A DNA stretch of 64,000 nucleotides, taken from the NCBI GenBank assembly GCA_963513935.1, contig OY740765.1, positions 75,561,718 through 75,625,717 of the forward strand, in the 5' to 3' direction. Positions 34,021-45,200 of this stretch are shown piece after piece (position 1 is the first letter of the stretch; every line of letters begins with the position of its first letter). Source of the stretch: Aphrophora alni. Lineage: Eukaryota; Arthropoda; Insecta; Hemiptera; Aphrophoridae. Position numbers and translations under genes: made by a program. The notes beneath the pieces are model-generated. The model ran no database searches. It saw only the letters and a program-made list of their open reading frames with translations, and had not been told where the DNA came from.

Positions 34021-34727
34021 CATTTATTCAAATTACAATACTGTGTGCAAAAATATCCAGCCAAACATTACATTATTTTTTTACACACAAAAACATGGGA
34101 GACCAAAAAATGAAGCTAACTGCATAAAAGCATATGCCTTTTTATCATGATGTAAATCACAATCACATTTTTCAGTCCAAATTGTATATCATCGATTTTT
34201 TAGAATTTTCTCAAAATAAATTCTCTTGTGCACAAACAAAGTACAAGATTACCGCTGTTAATGTCTTAGTACCTCAGACAAAATATGAAATCTTAAGATC
34301 TAAAAATATTGTTGTTCAGCCATGTGTTCATTTTCTTTCTAATGAATTCACTATGGACTGATAAGATAAATCGCCTTCTAATGGATGCTGCAAAATGTAT
34401 TATGATCATAAAAATCCATTTTAAGAATTGATCATTCTCATATATCTTTAATGTCATGTCAAAGGGCCGACAAAATATGAAAATGCAGCCCCTAGAACTA
34501 GCTAGCAACATCAATGAATGAAGAGTAAGATAGCAATCAACCCATAATAGGATTAAAAATGAGCGTTTCATTTATATGTTAAAGAACATCAGTATAAATA
34601 AAAACAATTTACTTAGTTTAAAAAAAAATTTGTATCTGAACAGTATTTACAAATTTTCAGTGTATAATTTCTTAGAAATGCTTTTATTAATATATCAAAA
34701 CACAATAACAAATGTTTGTACTGAATG

Positions 34728-34792
34728 AAAATCTGGGACCATGGAGGAGGTTGGTGATCACTTCACCAACCTCCTCCATGGTCCCAGATTTT
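34728..34792. repeat. Perfect 30-bp inverted repeat with 5-base loop
   Basis: The arm 34728-34757 (starting AAAATCTGGGACCATGG) is exactly complementary to 34763-34792 around TCACT. The arms are GC-richer than the surroundings. No coding frame or transposon end was seen to explain it. RNA from either strand would fold into a strong hairpin. Confidence 0.9.
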
Positions 34793-35267
34793 GATCACCG
34801 AAAAATGCAATCTCTACATACTTAACAAGGTGAACACTCCAATGTCCTACTCCTAATCGATAAGACCTTCCACACTTCTAATTAATTGATCATTTTTAAT
34901 GATGGTTATCAAGGTTCATTTGCCAGTTACTCTTTGAACAGTAATTTTTTAATTTTAAATTGTGTACACTGATTTAAGATATAATTTGCATATTTCATCA
35001 AACAGATATAGCTGTGAACAATACATTTATTTATTTTCCATCTCATTTTTTTTCTCCCCCTATATAGAATGGAAACATAAAAATTATGAATTTTCCGATT
35101 GAGTGAGTATATTTTTTAAAAAAGTATTTTTTTTAATCTTGAAAAATATTAATATAAAACAAAAGTAAATAAATACATAAATTTATTTTTATTTATAGTA
35201 ACAAAATGAGCCTATTTTTTTATCTCATGAGCCTAATTTCAGATTATCTAGTAACTCTAGTAATCAG

Positions 35268-36265
35268 GTGTGTTGGGAAAGTAATTACTATTAAAAAATA
35301 ATGACAATCTATTTTTATTCATTTTATTATTTAAAAAATCCATATATTAAAATACTTTTCCAAATAATTTTCAATAATATTAAAACATTTTTCGTAGTGT
35401 GAAACCAATTTCTGAATACCTTCTTATAGAATTATGCCACCAATGAAGACATCCAATGTTGTACAGTTCTTTTGATATCATCATAGTGCTGACTGGTAAG
35501 AAACCACTTCAAATACAGGAATGAATAATAGTGATATGGCACTAGGTCTGGACTGTAGTTAAGATATGTGATCCATTTGTTCCAAGCCAAATGAGATGAT
35601 GAACTATTGAGTTTGAGCAGCAGTGTGTGGTTGAGTATCATCGTGAAGTAACAAAATATCAACACTAAGTATGCCTTGTCTTTTGCTTTGAATTGCACTA
35701 TGCAATTTCTGTAAGATCTCATAAAAGATACAGCATTTATTGTTGTACCTCATGGCAAGAAATCAATAAGGACAACTCTTTTACTATCTTAAAAAAAACA
35801 CTTGACCTATCTTTTACTATCTTAACACATGACCTTCCCTAGTAGAAATTGTTTACTTGAATTTTCTCCTTTTTTGGAGATTTGGTGTACCTTCACTCTA
35901 AGGATTGTTGTTTTAATTAGGGTATAATTTGAGATATCAACATCTCATCACCAGTGATGATGTGACTTTGGTGATGAGAAATTTTAATCATCATGTCTGT
36001 ATTATGGTAGAAAAGTGAGAGTACACTGTCAATTCAATCTGTTTGTACTCCGTGGTAAGTATTTTTGCACCCAGCATGAGAATAAGTTCTGATAAAATGA
36101 TGAAACATAGGTACATACAACACAGTTTTTGAAAGTTGTTGTAATTTACAAGATAGGAACGAAATGTGAAATCGTTTTTCTCACAAGTTTTTTTTTTACG
36201 AACAACAAACATAAAATCATCATTAATAACAGATGGCCGCCCACTCTGTTCCTCATGCACATTTT
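35268..36265 (-). pseudogene. Mariner-type transposase pseudogene, minus strand
   Basis: From about 36260 the minus strand reads MHEEQSGRPSVINDDF and then ENDFTF-like residues, the N-terminal linker (RSGRPS) of SETMAR-like mariners. Later frames read (I)LLLHDN-like in another frame and WNKWITYLNYSPDLVPYHYY (35600-35540), where D of SPDL-P-Y matches the third catalytic block (SPDLAPSDY). FLTSQHYDDIKRTVQHWMSS (35500-35440) matches the C-terminal part. Past it, GTGTGTTGGGAAAGTAATTA at 35268 looks like a terminal repeat. Frame changes and deletions show it is dead. The other terminus was not found. Confidence 0.72.
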
Positions 36266-36658
36266 TGTGCTCTTCTGTCTATCGCATTTTCTCATTATTC
36301 CATCACTCATTTCATTTCAAATGTAAACTTTACTAATCTGGCAATGAATCTCTGCTGGTTTCACAATTCTTACATAAAAAAGATAACCGAAGTTCACAGT
36401 TGGTATGTTTTTCAACTGTCTTAAGATTTTAATAGTATAAAACAAAACGTAAAAACAACCATCTCTCTCTCTCATAATGACACCTGCAGTTTGATGATAA
36501 ATGAAGAAGCTCAGCACACATGCATGCCGACAATACTTGGAAATGGTACTTTCTTTCGAGCATGACTCATATTTATAATGAAATTTAAAGGAAATATGAT
36601 ATAAAGTATATAATTGTGGACTTTATAAAATTAATTAATATTCATTGAAATTGTTTAG

Positions 36659-36828
36659 TTACAGCATGGCTCCAGATCAGCCAAGAGAAAACTGTATGTT
36701 AGCTGAACTTTACTTTAATGAGCTTAATCAGTACAATCATCTGGTTCCTGATAGAGATTATGACATATACATCAAAAATGCTTATGGTGGCCGTCCTGTA
36801 TGTCAACCAAAAAAAACATTTACAAATG
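36659..36828 (+). CDS. PAN/Apple-domain gene, exon B2
   Basis: The exon has acceptor TTGTTTAG and donor GTAAAT. It is 170 nt, phase 2 in and phase 1 out. The peptide starts YSMAPDQPRENCMLAELYFN, with the shared early Cys (ENCML), then the block YDIYIKNAYGGRPVC with a second Cys, and ends Lys/Thr-rich. It has the same design as B1 and B3 (RPENCHL in B3) but a short linker. The apparent ATG at 36666 is internal. Confidence 0.82.
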
Positions 36829-37166
36829 GTAAATTATTTTATTTATCTTTATTTTTATTGTTTTATCATTTAATTATATGAGATTTAGTGTCTATAAAAC
36901 TTCAGTTATTTATTTGTATACTATAAATATATCTTCCAAAAGTAGTGAAATCAGATAAATGACAAAACTAAACTGAGTTTGTTCTAGATTTGTACAACAA
37001 AAACCGTAATAGTTTATTAAAGATACAAAATTGTAATTCTTGTTTTAAATTATTTTAATATAATCATTCTTCACACACCCACCAAACATTTTAATCTATT
37101 TAGATGCATATTGACAGCATAATTTCCAAAATTAAATTCATCTATCATAACAAAATTAACCAACTA

Positions 37167-39212
37167 CAGGCGGGCCTCGTTAATCCGCATGCACGGTATT
37201 CCAAATGCCGTGCTACTCCGAACGGCCTTCAGTTGCCATTTCTTATAATTCCCATGTCACAACAACGGAAACGTAAACAAAGTAAAGTATGTAGTTGAGA
37301 TGAGTCACTAGTCAGGTGATTTCACTGTTAGTACAATACGTTCCGTCTTTGCGTACAGTTGCGAGTGCGTTGTGCGATAGTGCGGTTACATTGTGAAGTG
37401 ATTTTCTTAGTTCTTCATGATGACAACAAAACGAAAACATGTGACTCTAACTTTAGAAGACAAGTGCAAGATTATCAAACAACTGGACAAATGAGAAAGT
37501 TTAGGAAATCTAGCTTCAGAGCACGGTGTTGGAAAATCGACAGTGTTTGACATTAAAACTAAGAGGGATAAGATCATATCTCACTGTTCTCGTAAGGAAT
37601 GCGGTCTAGGAAAGCGACAAACTTTGAGAACTGCTGAAAATGTGGATGTTGAACAAGCACTTTACACATGGATAGTTCAGCTAAGATCCAAAAACAACAT
37701 GCTAACCGGTGACATTATCGCAGAAAAAGCTAGATTTTTCTACAAAGAAATGATGGATAATGATAACTTTCGTGCAATTAACGGTTGGGTGAGCAATTTA
37801 AAAAAAAAACGGTTTGGAATCAGAGTGCTGAGTTTAACTGGAGAAAAAGTTTCGAGTGATGAAAGTGCATTTGACATTTTTAAAGAAGAATTCCAAAAAG
37901 AAATCACAGAAAAGGGACTTAACCGAGAACAGCTTTATAATGTAGACGAGTCGGGCCTTTACTGGAAGTCACTTCCCAGAAAAACTCTTGCAATGGCAGG
38001 AGAAAAGGAAGCGGGCGGAAAATCAGCAAAGAATGGATAACATTTTTCCCGTTTTCTAATGCTGCAGGAACTCACAAGTTGCGCATGGCAGTGATAGGGA
38101 AAAGCAAAAACCCAAGGCCATTTAAAAACATTGTTTTACAAGTCAAGTATTTTACCAAAAGAGTGCGTGGATGAATCGGCAAATTTTTCTTGATTGGTTT
38201 CATAACGAATTTGTATCTTCTGTGAGAAACCACCTAAAATCCATTAATCTTCCCCAAAAGGCAATCTTACTTTTGGACAATTGCCCTGGCCATCCCGCTG
38301 CAGAAGAATTCGTAAGTGATGACAAGAACATTTACGCGATGTACTTACCCCCGAATGTAACGGCACTCGGTCAGCCAATGGACAAGCATGTGATCACAGG
38401 AATCAAAATGCGGTACAAAAGAAGCCTGATCTACAGTGTAGTGTCTTCAGATGAATCTCTAGAAACTGTCATAAAACGCTTGACAATTAAAGATGCACTG
38501 ATAAATCTAGTGAAAACTTGGGATGAGACTTCTCAAGGGAACATTGTAAGCTCTTGGACTAAACTTTCCCCAAAGACCGGCAACCGAAAGTTCATCAGAT
38601 GCTTCCATGGTGCAAGACATTGTGCATGTTCTCCAAACAGTTCACAAGACAGTTGACCTTATTATGGAAGAAGATGTTACTGAGTGGCTGTGTGAAGAGG
38701 AGGCAGGGCTAGGCTATGAACACTTATCTGATGCTGAAATCATCCAACGTGTTCAAGAAGAAGCAGAGAGCGGCGATGAAGAAGTAAATAATGGGGAAGA
38801 AGAACCAACCCAATGTGTCAAACATGCAGAGGCGATGCAATCTTTCAACACCTGTTTGGCGTGGGCAGATGAAAACAACATTCCAGTGCACCAGATCCTC
38901 ACCCTTCGTCAACTGCGTGATGACGCATTTCGTAAGTCGATCAAAAAAGCAGGTCAGAAAACAATAAAAGACTTTTAATGGTAAAGTTATTTGGAGAAAT
39001 GGTTTTAACATACAGTACACAGTTTATTGTGTGACACGTATTGTACAACTTTATTATGTACTGTACTGTAGTTTTTAAATTTATTCTACAGTAATAAAAT
39101 TTGTTTTAGAATATTTCTGGCGTTTTTTTTTTGCATTTCTTCAGTAATCCGAACTTTTTCATAGTCCGAATGCCTCGAGCAAACAAATATTCGGATTAAC
39201 AAGTTTTGCCTG
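37167..39212 (+). mobile_element. Tigger/pogo DNA transposon, nearly full length
   Basis: The element is 2046 bp. The left end CAGGCGGGCCTCGTTAATCC is matched by the inverted right end CAGGCAAAACTTGTTAATCC, and TA lies directly outside both ends (37165-37166 and 39213-39214). It carries a transposase with an early stop and two frame breaks. Both ends and much of the coding region remain, so it is the best-preserved DNA transposon in the window. Confidence 0.92.
37417..38978 (+). pseudogene. Tigger/jerky-type transposase with CENP-B DNA-binding and DDE domains
   Basis: The transposase would bind its terminal repeats and excise the element. The N-terminus reads KRKHVTLTLEDKCKIIKQLD, a stop (TGA near 37491), then NLASEHGVGKSTVFDIKTKR, the CENP-B-type helix-turn-helix. 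A second DNA-binding half lies at about 37650-37800 (ALYTWIVQLRSKNNMLTGDI). The DDE part has NVDESGLYWK (about 37940), LLLDNCPGHP (about 38270) and ALGQPMDKHV (about 38365), so all three catalytic Asp are present. The frame breaks near 38035 and again near 38575, and the C-terminus is acidic (38607-38978). The breaks suggest it is inactive, though few lesions are needed to explain this. Confidence 0.88.
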
Positions 39213-39926
39213 TAATACAGCAGCACCTCATTGAGAAGATTGAATGCAACCATATATTCCATACATGTGTCGTTTTAAAATAAAAATAGTTTTATCAAAC
39301 TTGAGCCTGTATTAAAATTTATATATACAGTTAATTTCGTCAAGTCTCCATCAGGAATTTTACAGTATTGTGCATTTTATAAACATTACTTGGCTCATGT
39401 AGTTTCAATTTTTTTTCTTTGTCTATCAGGATATTTATAATTTATTAATATTTCAAACTCTTTTGACAGTCAAAATTTTATTTAAAAGTTTTGTATGTAC
39501 CAAGTTTTAACTTTATAGAATTATGTTATATTTTTCAGAGGGCGAAGATTGCATGTAAATATATTTTGTGGATGTTATTATCCACAATTGGCAATAACTA
39601 AATTAGGTTTTTTCATAAAGGCCCTGGGGGAAATGTTGGGTTAGATTAGGTTAATCCATCCTCTTCCTCCAGGTTGTTTTTACATCAGATTTTCTTTCTT
39701 CCTTCCTTGTATAAAAATTGTTCAACCTCTGATGTACTGAAAGAGCATCAAAATCATTTAACCAACAATATCAAACTGAGTTTGTTCTATAATCAAATTA
39801 TTAACATTTCCTCACCTAATCCCCTCCAGTATTGTACTGCATTCTAGTAGCAAATTTAAGAAATATTAGTAGATAATTGCTATTGAGAGACATGTTATAC
39901 AAACATTGTATTTTTCGATTTGTGTG

Positions 39927-40005
39927 CTACTAGGACCACTTCGTATTAACCAAGGACCACTTTCCAAGTTAAGCCTGTGTCTCCTATCCATACAAAATCT
40001 AAACT

Positions 40006-40044
<39 letters not shown>

Positions 40045-40262
40045 GGTTAGATTTTGTATGAACAGGAGACAGGCTTACCTTGGAAAATAGTCCTTGGTAT
40101 TAGCTAATAGTACATAAGTGAGAAAACGCACACAAAAAAACACCTTAGATGAATCATCCTTTTCCCTTTCCCAACAGGCTTACCATTTTCCAAGGTAAGC
40201 CTGTCTCCTGTCCTTACAAAATCTAACCAATCTAATAGGCTATGTGCCCTATTAAATTCTAA

Positions 40263-40325
<63 letters not shown>
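39927..40325. repeat. Inverted repeats flanking (TA)n tracts
   Basis: A left arm (39927-40009, with AACCAAGGACCACTTTCC and ATACAAAATCTAAAC) and a right arm (40043-40112, with GGTTAGATTTTGTATG and CCTTGGTATTAGC) face each other across (TA)n. A further left-arm-like piece (40170-40262) precedes a second (TA)n (40264-40325). A third relative follows the (TA)n at 57637-57757. The shared block (TAAGCCTGTCTCCT and its complement) marks a dispersed family built around TA repeats. Confidence 0.75.
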
Positions 40326-40327
<2 letters not shown>

Positions 40328-41587
40328 AGCTGGTTTTATCCCTTCACTGTACACAAAATTCAGGTTTTATAATTTTTTTTATTCATAAATGCTGGAGGCG
40401 GGTTTTACACCTCTATCACTCAGTCAGGCTTTTTGTGCACTTCCTTAATCCTAGTCGGTCCAGTTCAGTCCAAGTCACTCGTGAGTCTTAGAACCTGTTT
40501 CGGTATGTTATCTTCTTCTATTGTAACTCCAGATGAGCTGAAGATCAGGAGTCTCCTTTGCTCCCATATTTCAGGTTTCAAAATATGTATTCTGGTCTTT
40601 TTGTGTGTTGACCACACAATCTGCATTTTAAACTACCATGTATTATACACAGGATAATTTAAATGTTTCTTGAATGCTCCATGGCTCCATGTCCGGTTAC
40701 AAAACTCAAGCCTTCCTTTGATTTCACCTACTTAATGAAGTCACTTGGAGAGTATTTTAATAGGTTTATATAATGACTGCTAAAGTTTTCCTCTTAAAGC
40801 CTTTCTCTAATGTTTAAGGATCTCATTTAACCCACCTTCTCAAGACAGTTCTTGGTACAGTTTTTCTTATTCCATTAGCAGGTTCTAGGTCAATGGGGTC
40901 CTTTCCTTGCAAGTAGATCACACTTCTCATTCCCCTCGAATGTCTGTTACGTCCAGACGCCAACTCAATTCTACATGGTTGAGGATTAAGAACTTACCCA
41001 AGTTCTCACTGACATTTCCACACTAACAAAAAATTGTATTCATGTGAATTTATAGCTTTTATCGCAGTTTAGATGATTAACCTAATTATGATATGCACAA
41101 TGGCATATCCTCTTGTCAGCCACAGTTATGCAAATTCCACTTGCCTGAAATACTGTTGTATAGTTTCCTAAGGTTACACTAATTTCTATCTGAGCTGATT
41201 TACCACAAATATTTACGCTTACTCCTTGAGTAGTCTGCGATCCATCCATCTAACACACCAATCAGCTGTTCATAGGTTTTTTTACCTCTATCATGTGTTA
41301 CCTTTTAGGAATATTCTTTAGTACCTAGTCTATTATGACGGGATCGAGTCATTGACTGTGAATTGACACACAGAAAAAGTTTATAATGATTTTAATGATA
41401 AACAGATACTTGTTTTGACCTTACTTTTGATTTTATAACAACAAATATTTTTGATTAAATGTTCAGATAATTTAAAATACATTTTCATTTGCATATATAT
41501 GCTGAATATATAGTATATAGAAATTTATTTATCATAAAACATTTTACCTAGATTTAAGCCCAAAATGTTAGCTTTTGAAAAATATAG

Positions 41588-42535
41588 TGTGCCCCCCTTT
41601 TGGTATGAACATAAATAGAATCAAACTCTTTTGGGACTGTTAACTAGGTCACCTATGGTTTCTTATATGATAGTTTGGAATTTTGCACCTTCCCTAAAGG
41701 TTGGATAAATCTAAGCAAAATGGTGTTGCAAAATGTATGTGAGATTTAAAAAATATAAAATTGCTAAATGTGTGAAATATTAACACGAAACAGTTTTTAA
41801 AATGTTTGCTAGACTAATGTGAGAGAAGCATTCAACGTTGAACTGAATTTTACCTGTCCCACAAAAGTGTGATACACTTTTTTACAGTTAGTATGATAGA
41901 TACATTTTGTTTGAACACTTAATCTAAATAATCACAATAAACTAACTGTGAATATAAAATATAACTATCATACAATCTGTAAAAATACAATACATTTTAC
42001 TTTTCTTTTTTTTAATATCATCCACATTAAAAAAAAAGAAGTTTTTAATAAAGTTAAAAATGAAATATGTTGGTGCCATAAAAAGCAATTTAATTTGATA
42101 TATAACAAGATGTGGTTCTTTTTTGTATTTTGGGTGGGCCCAAAAGTACCACACTTTTAGGGGACAGGTAAAATTAAGTTCAACATCATATGCTTCTCTC
42201 ACATTAGTCTAGTGTACATTTTAAAAACTGTTTAGTGTTCTGATTTCACATATTTAGCAATTTTATAATTTAAAAATCTGAAATTCATTTTGTGCCACCA
42301 TTTTTGTTATGGTCATCCAAAAAATATTTCATGAGCACCATTAATTTTGTCTTTATATGCCCTTTAATTTGACATGTCACAAGATGCGGATTCCCATTTG
42401 AAAATTTTAATCATCCCTAAGTTTCCTCCTTTAGGGGGAGGTGCAAAATTATCATTAAAAAAACTTCAGGTGACTTAGTTATAGTTATAAAAGGGTTTGA
42501 CTCTATTTAAGTTCATACAAAAGTTACGGAGGTGA
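41588..42535. mobile_element. Foldback-type MITE with long inverted arms
   Basis: The left arm (about 41588-41885) and right arm (about 42140-42535) are imperfectly complementary. Anchors are CTAGACTAATGTGAGAGAAG at 41811-41830 against its complement near 42187-42206, TTTTACCTGTCCC against GGGGACAGGTAAAA, and ATTTAGCAATTTTATAATTT against AAATATAAAATTGCTAAATG. The centre is AT-rich without genes. Two short frames (41942-42202 on either strand) lie in the centre and have no motif. A DNA transposon derivative of unknown superfamily is likely. Confidence 0.75.
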
Positions 42536-43759
42536 GGACTTTACTAACATATAATATAACACATTAGGTTATTAGAAATAAATACATTTTATATAATTAA
42601 AACAACAAAGTGTGTATGCTTGAAGCATGGTTACTAATTTAATATGGTACGGAAGAGACACTGTGTATTAATTAATGGGGATGGGAGAGAGTTAAAAAAT
42701 AGGGATGTGGTAACAAATTTCAATTTTTCTTATAATAACTGCAGTTACCATTGACTTAAATGTTTTGTAGCCCTATCTTTGCTTTCTTACTTATCACTAA
42801 CAGAAAATTGATAATAAAAATGAATTAAAAAATGTAACATTGTTGTCTTCTTTCGAATTGTTCAAAGCACACATGAAATTTAAATCATTAAAACAAAACT
42901 TGGTGAAAACCTATTTATGGTTTATTTTTCTTCAAAACTACTAAACCTAACATAGAATATGTAGTTGTGTTTTAATAAAATATTGATGCTGTACATTTTG
43001 GTTTTTTGGTATATAAGTTTTAACCAGATCCCTGGCCATAATGTAGTTAAAAAATTTATCAATATTTCAGTCATAATACTCCAAAAATGACAGAACAGTA
43101 CCCATACATATTTTTTGTTCCTCTGTAAGTATTCTTTGAACCCACCTGGGGCAAATATTCTTGTACTAGAACTTAACAGTAAGTGTCAAACCGTGTTTGT
43201 ATATAGATGGTGAAACTTGAGGGAAAGCCTCATGCAAATAATCAATAATGAACCGCCTGTTTTCATGAATATGCATATCAACCTATTTTGTCAAGTTCTC
43301 AATGTTGATGAACAATGACAGTTAGCCACCTGAATCATGACTCATCATGTACATCAGTTTTTCCTTCATTAACAGCCTACACTATTCATACACAATTCCC
43401 TCATTCATAACTCCATTTCCATACAGTTTCAAACGCTATAGTTGAATTTCAACAAGAGAAATATTTTGTATGCACAAAAAATAGTGTTTTACAATGTAAG
43501 GTAGACAAAATTTTCAAACTAACACACAAAAATACTTAAAACGCATGGTGACATTTAAAGAATGCTTGACCTTGAAACTGCTTGTTTGGTTATGTTGCAG
43601 AAACAGTTGTTATCTTTTTAAATAACCCTTATAAAAATTTGAGTATGACTTATAAATAGTGGAAACACCCATTGTTTAATGCATATGACTAATAAAGATT
43701 ATGTTGTAAGAAACATAATAATACACATTATCACATCAACTCAATTTTGAATAATTTAA

Positions 43760-43800
43760 AACAGAAATGTTTCAGTGTGCTTCGCCATCATCATGAGACA
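43760..43800 (-). other. Degenerate hammerhead-like block
   Basis: The minus strand reads CATGATGATGGCGAAGC and then CACACTGAAACATTTC. Spacing of the (C)UGAUGA-like and GAAACAU-like parts resembles Penelope-type hammerheads, but the first box is imperfect and stem II does not pair well. It is probably a relic and is not claimed as a ribozyme. Confidence 0.2.
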
Positions 43801-44034
43801 ACTAAACAAAAAGTATAATATTAAAATGACAACTTAATAAGTTACAACAAAATTTAATGTGTACTAAATTTATAAGTTAACTTTTATTGTATAAATAAAT
43901 AAGAAATTAAAGCTAAGGGTTAAAATTTTGTACAGATAATTTATTTGGAAAACAAAAGGAACAGATAATCAAAATTATATTAATTTTGTGTGTTATTTCA
44001 TAATTTATAATACCTAAAAAAATTATCTTATAGA

Positions 44035-44172
44035 TTGTTTTGAAAGAATAAGAAGTGGCTTACGACTGGACAACTCTATGTCAAGGGTAATTATTCAGGC
44101 AAATTCATTGGGTGATTGTGAACGAGCATGCATCAACTCTAAACTTTTTACTTGTCGAGCTTTTAGTTATCG
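44035..44172 (+). CDS. PAN/Apple-domain gene, exon A3 (apparently one base short)
   Basis: The acceptor is ATCTTATAG and the donor GTAAGT. The peptide aligned to the other A exons reads C-F-ERIRSGLRLDNSMSRVII to GDCERACINSKLFTCRAFSY, with CERAC and the final Cys-x-x-FSYR all in place. The exon counts 138 nt, whereas A1 and A2 are 139. The run GATTGTTTGAAAG has three T where TGT TTT GAA needs four. As written, the spliced frame reaches a stop after about five codons. Either the assembly lost a T, or this allele or gene carries a frameshift. Everything downstream (B3, A4) looks intact, which favours an error. Confidence 0.75.
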
Positions 44173-44929
44173 GTAAGTAAGTCTAGGAAATTTGTTTTTA
44201 ACATTTTAATTACTACTGAACTAGATGAACCATAGAATATTCGTTTATAGGGAAAACCAATTGACTTTCATGTTAATTACTCAAAGCTGTTAAATATAGC
44301 CAGTTTTGGCTTATTATTATATAACTCTGTAGAAGTGTCTTTCTGATAAAGTTTTTTAGAGAATATATGAATTAAAAAATAAAGAATATATGAGATTTAA
44401 TAAAATATCAGGATGTACCTAATCAGTCAATGAATTAGACTTAATTAGTAAATATAAATCTATTTTTTTCCAACACATACACAGACACCTGTCATTGTCT
44501 CTCAAAGGATGGAATTGGTGAAATTATTATTCCTTTATGATGTAAGAATCAATATCAATCATCAACAAACAGTATCACTGGTGTGTTGGAGAAAGTTTTG
44601 CACTTAATTATCCTCTCCCTGATGGATAGGCTGAACCCAAACATAACCTCCTCAAACCAAACATATCCTGAAGTTGGGTGGTTTCCTTGCTGTGGTAATG
44701 GTGGATGTGGTTAGCTGTGTAGAGAGGAGGTAAAAAGGAAAACATTGTGTTCCCCAGATTTACATTGTAAAGTTCCACTGTTGTGTACATTACTGTCAAG
44801 ATACCAGCATGTATGTTTGTTGATTATAAATTTTAGTTAGGCTTAGATTTATAAAAAGAAGTTAAAGGGATTATGACCCGTTGGCTTCACAACTTCTTAA
44901 ATATTATTGTGCAACTATGCCCCTAGGTT

Positions 44930-45200
44930 TTAATCTTGCAGATTAGTCCCCTCGGTAAGTTTTAATAATTTACTGTTTAAATCATCTTGCAAGAGTTCAG
45001 TAGATGTTTGTGCTCCAAACAACCTAAGTCTCGTGCCTGTAAGAGCTGCACAATCAAAGATTATGTGGCCAATGATTTCATTGTCTAAACCGTTTGTTTG
45101 GCCCCCACCTCGAACATTATCAATTGCAGGAATGTCCTGGTTCTGTTGATGTTCCTGGAACTTCCTGAGATTGAGGAGTGGATCCAGTTGGGTTAGAATT
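44930..45200 (-). pseudogene. Possible C-terminal tail of a non-LTR retrotransposon
   Basis: The minus strand reads DNEIIGHIIFDCAALTGTRL followed by RLFGAQTSTELLQDDL. The E-x-x-x-H-I-x-x-x-C-x-A-L-x-x-x-R arrangement is the usual end of the zinc-knuckle region after RNase H in such elements. The CxxC that should precede it is missing. Upstream (45311-45120) the frame is Asn/Thr/Pro-rich and unclear. Confidence 0.4.

Larger units (their letters stand above)
29852..36658 (+). other. Intron A2-B2 (6.8 kb)
   Basis: GT at 29852 and TTGTTTAG at 36651-36658 bound it. It holds a (TA)n run (30422-30471), a mariner (about 30945-32735), an RTE-like reverse-transcriptase tail (33530-34020), a perfect 30-bp hairpin (34728-34792) and a second mariner (35268-36265). 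No gene was recognised in 29852-30940, 32736-33530 or 34793-35267. Confidence 0.7.
36829..44034 (+). other. Intron B2-A3 (7.2 kb)
   Basis: GT at 36829 and ATCTTATAG at 44026-44034 bound it. Contents are a Tigger element (37167-39212), AT-microsatellite-linked repeats (39927-40325), a gene-free stretch (40330-41580), a foldback MITE (about 41588-42535) and AT-rich DNA with a degenerate ribozyme-like block (about 43760-43800). Near 41195-41250 the minus strand has short pieces that might be a decayed RNase H start (DGSQTTQG-like after frame changes), too weak to call. Confidence 0.65.

Noticed and set aside
39630..39660. Telomere-like GGTTAGATTAGGTTA
   Set aside because: It has only two imperfect TTAGG-like units and is not a telomeric array.
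41195..41260. RNase H start (DGSQTTQG-like) on the minus strand
   Set aside because: It needs several frame changes within 60 bases. The match is too short to support.
42780..43000. CRISPR-like or phage features
   Set aside because: The whole window was checked for regularly spaced short repeats with unique spacers and for bacterial gene organisation. None is present, and the DNA is eukaryotic.
43760..43800. Hammerhead ribozyme near 43.8 kb
   Set aside because: The first conserved box and stem II are not intact. It is kept only as a possible relic.
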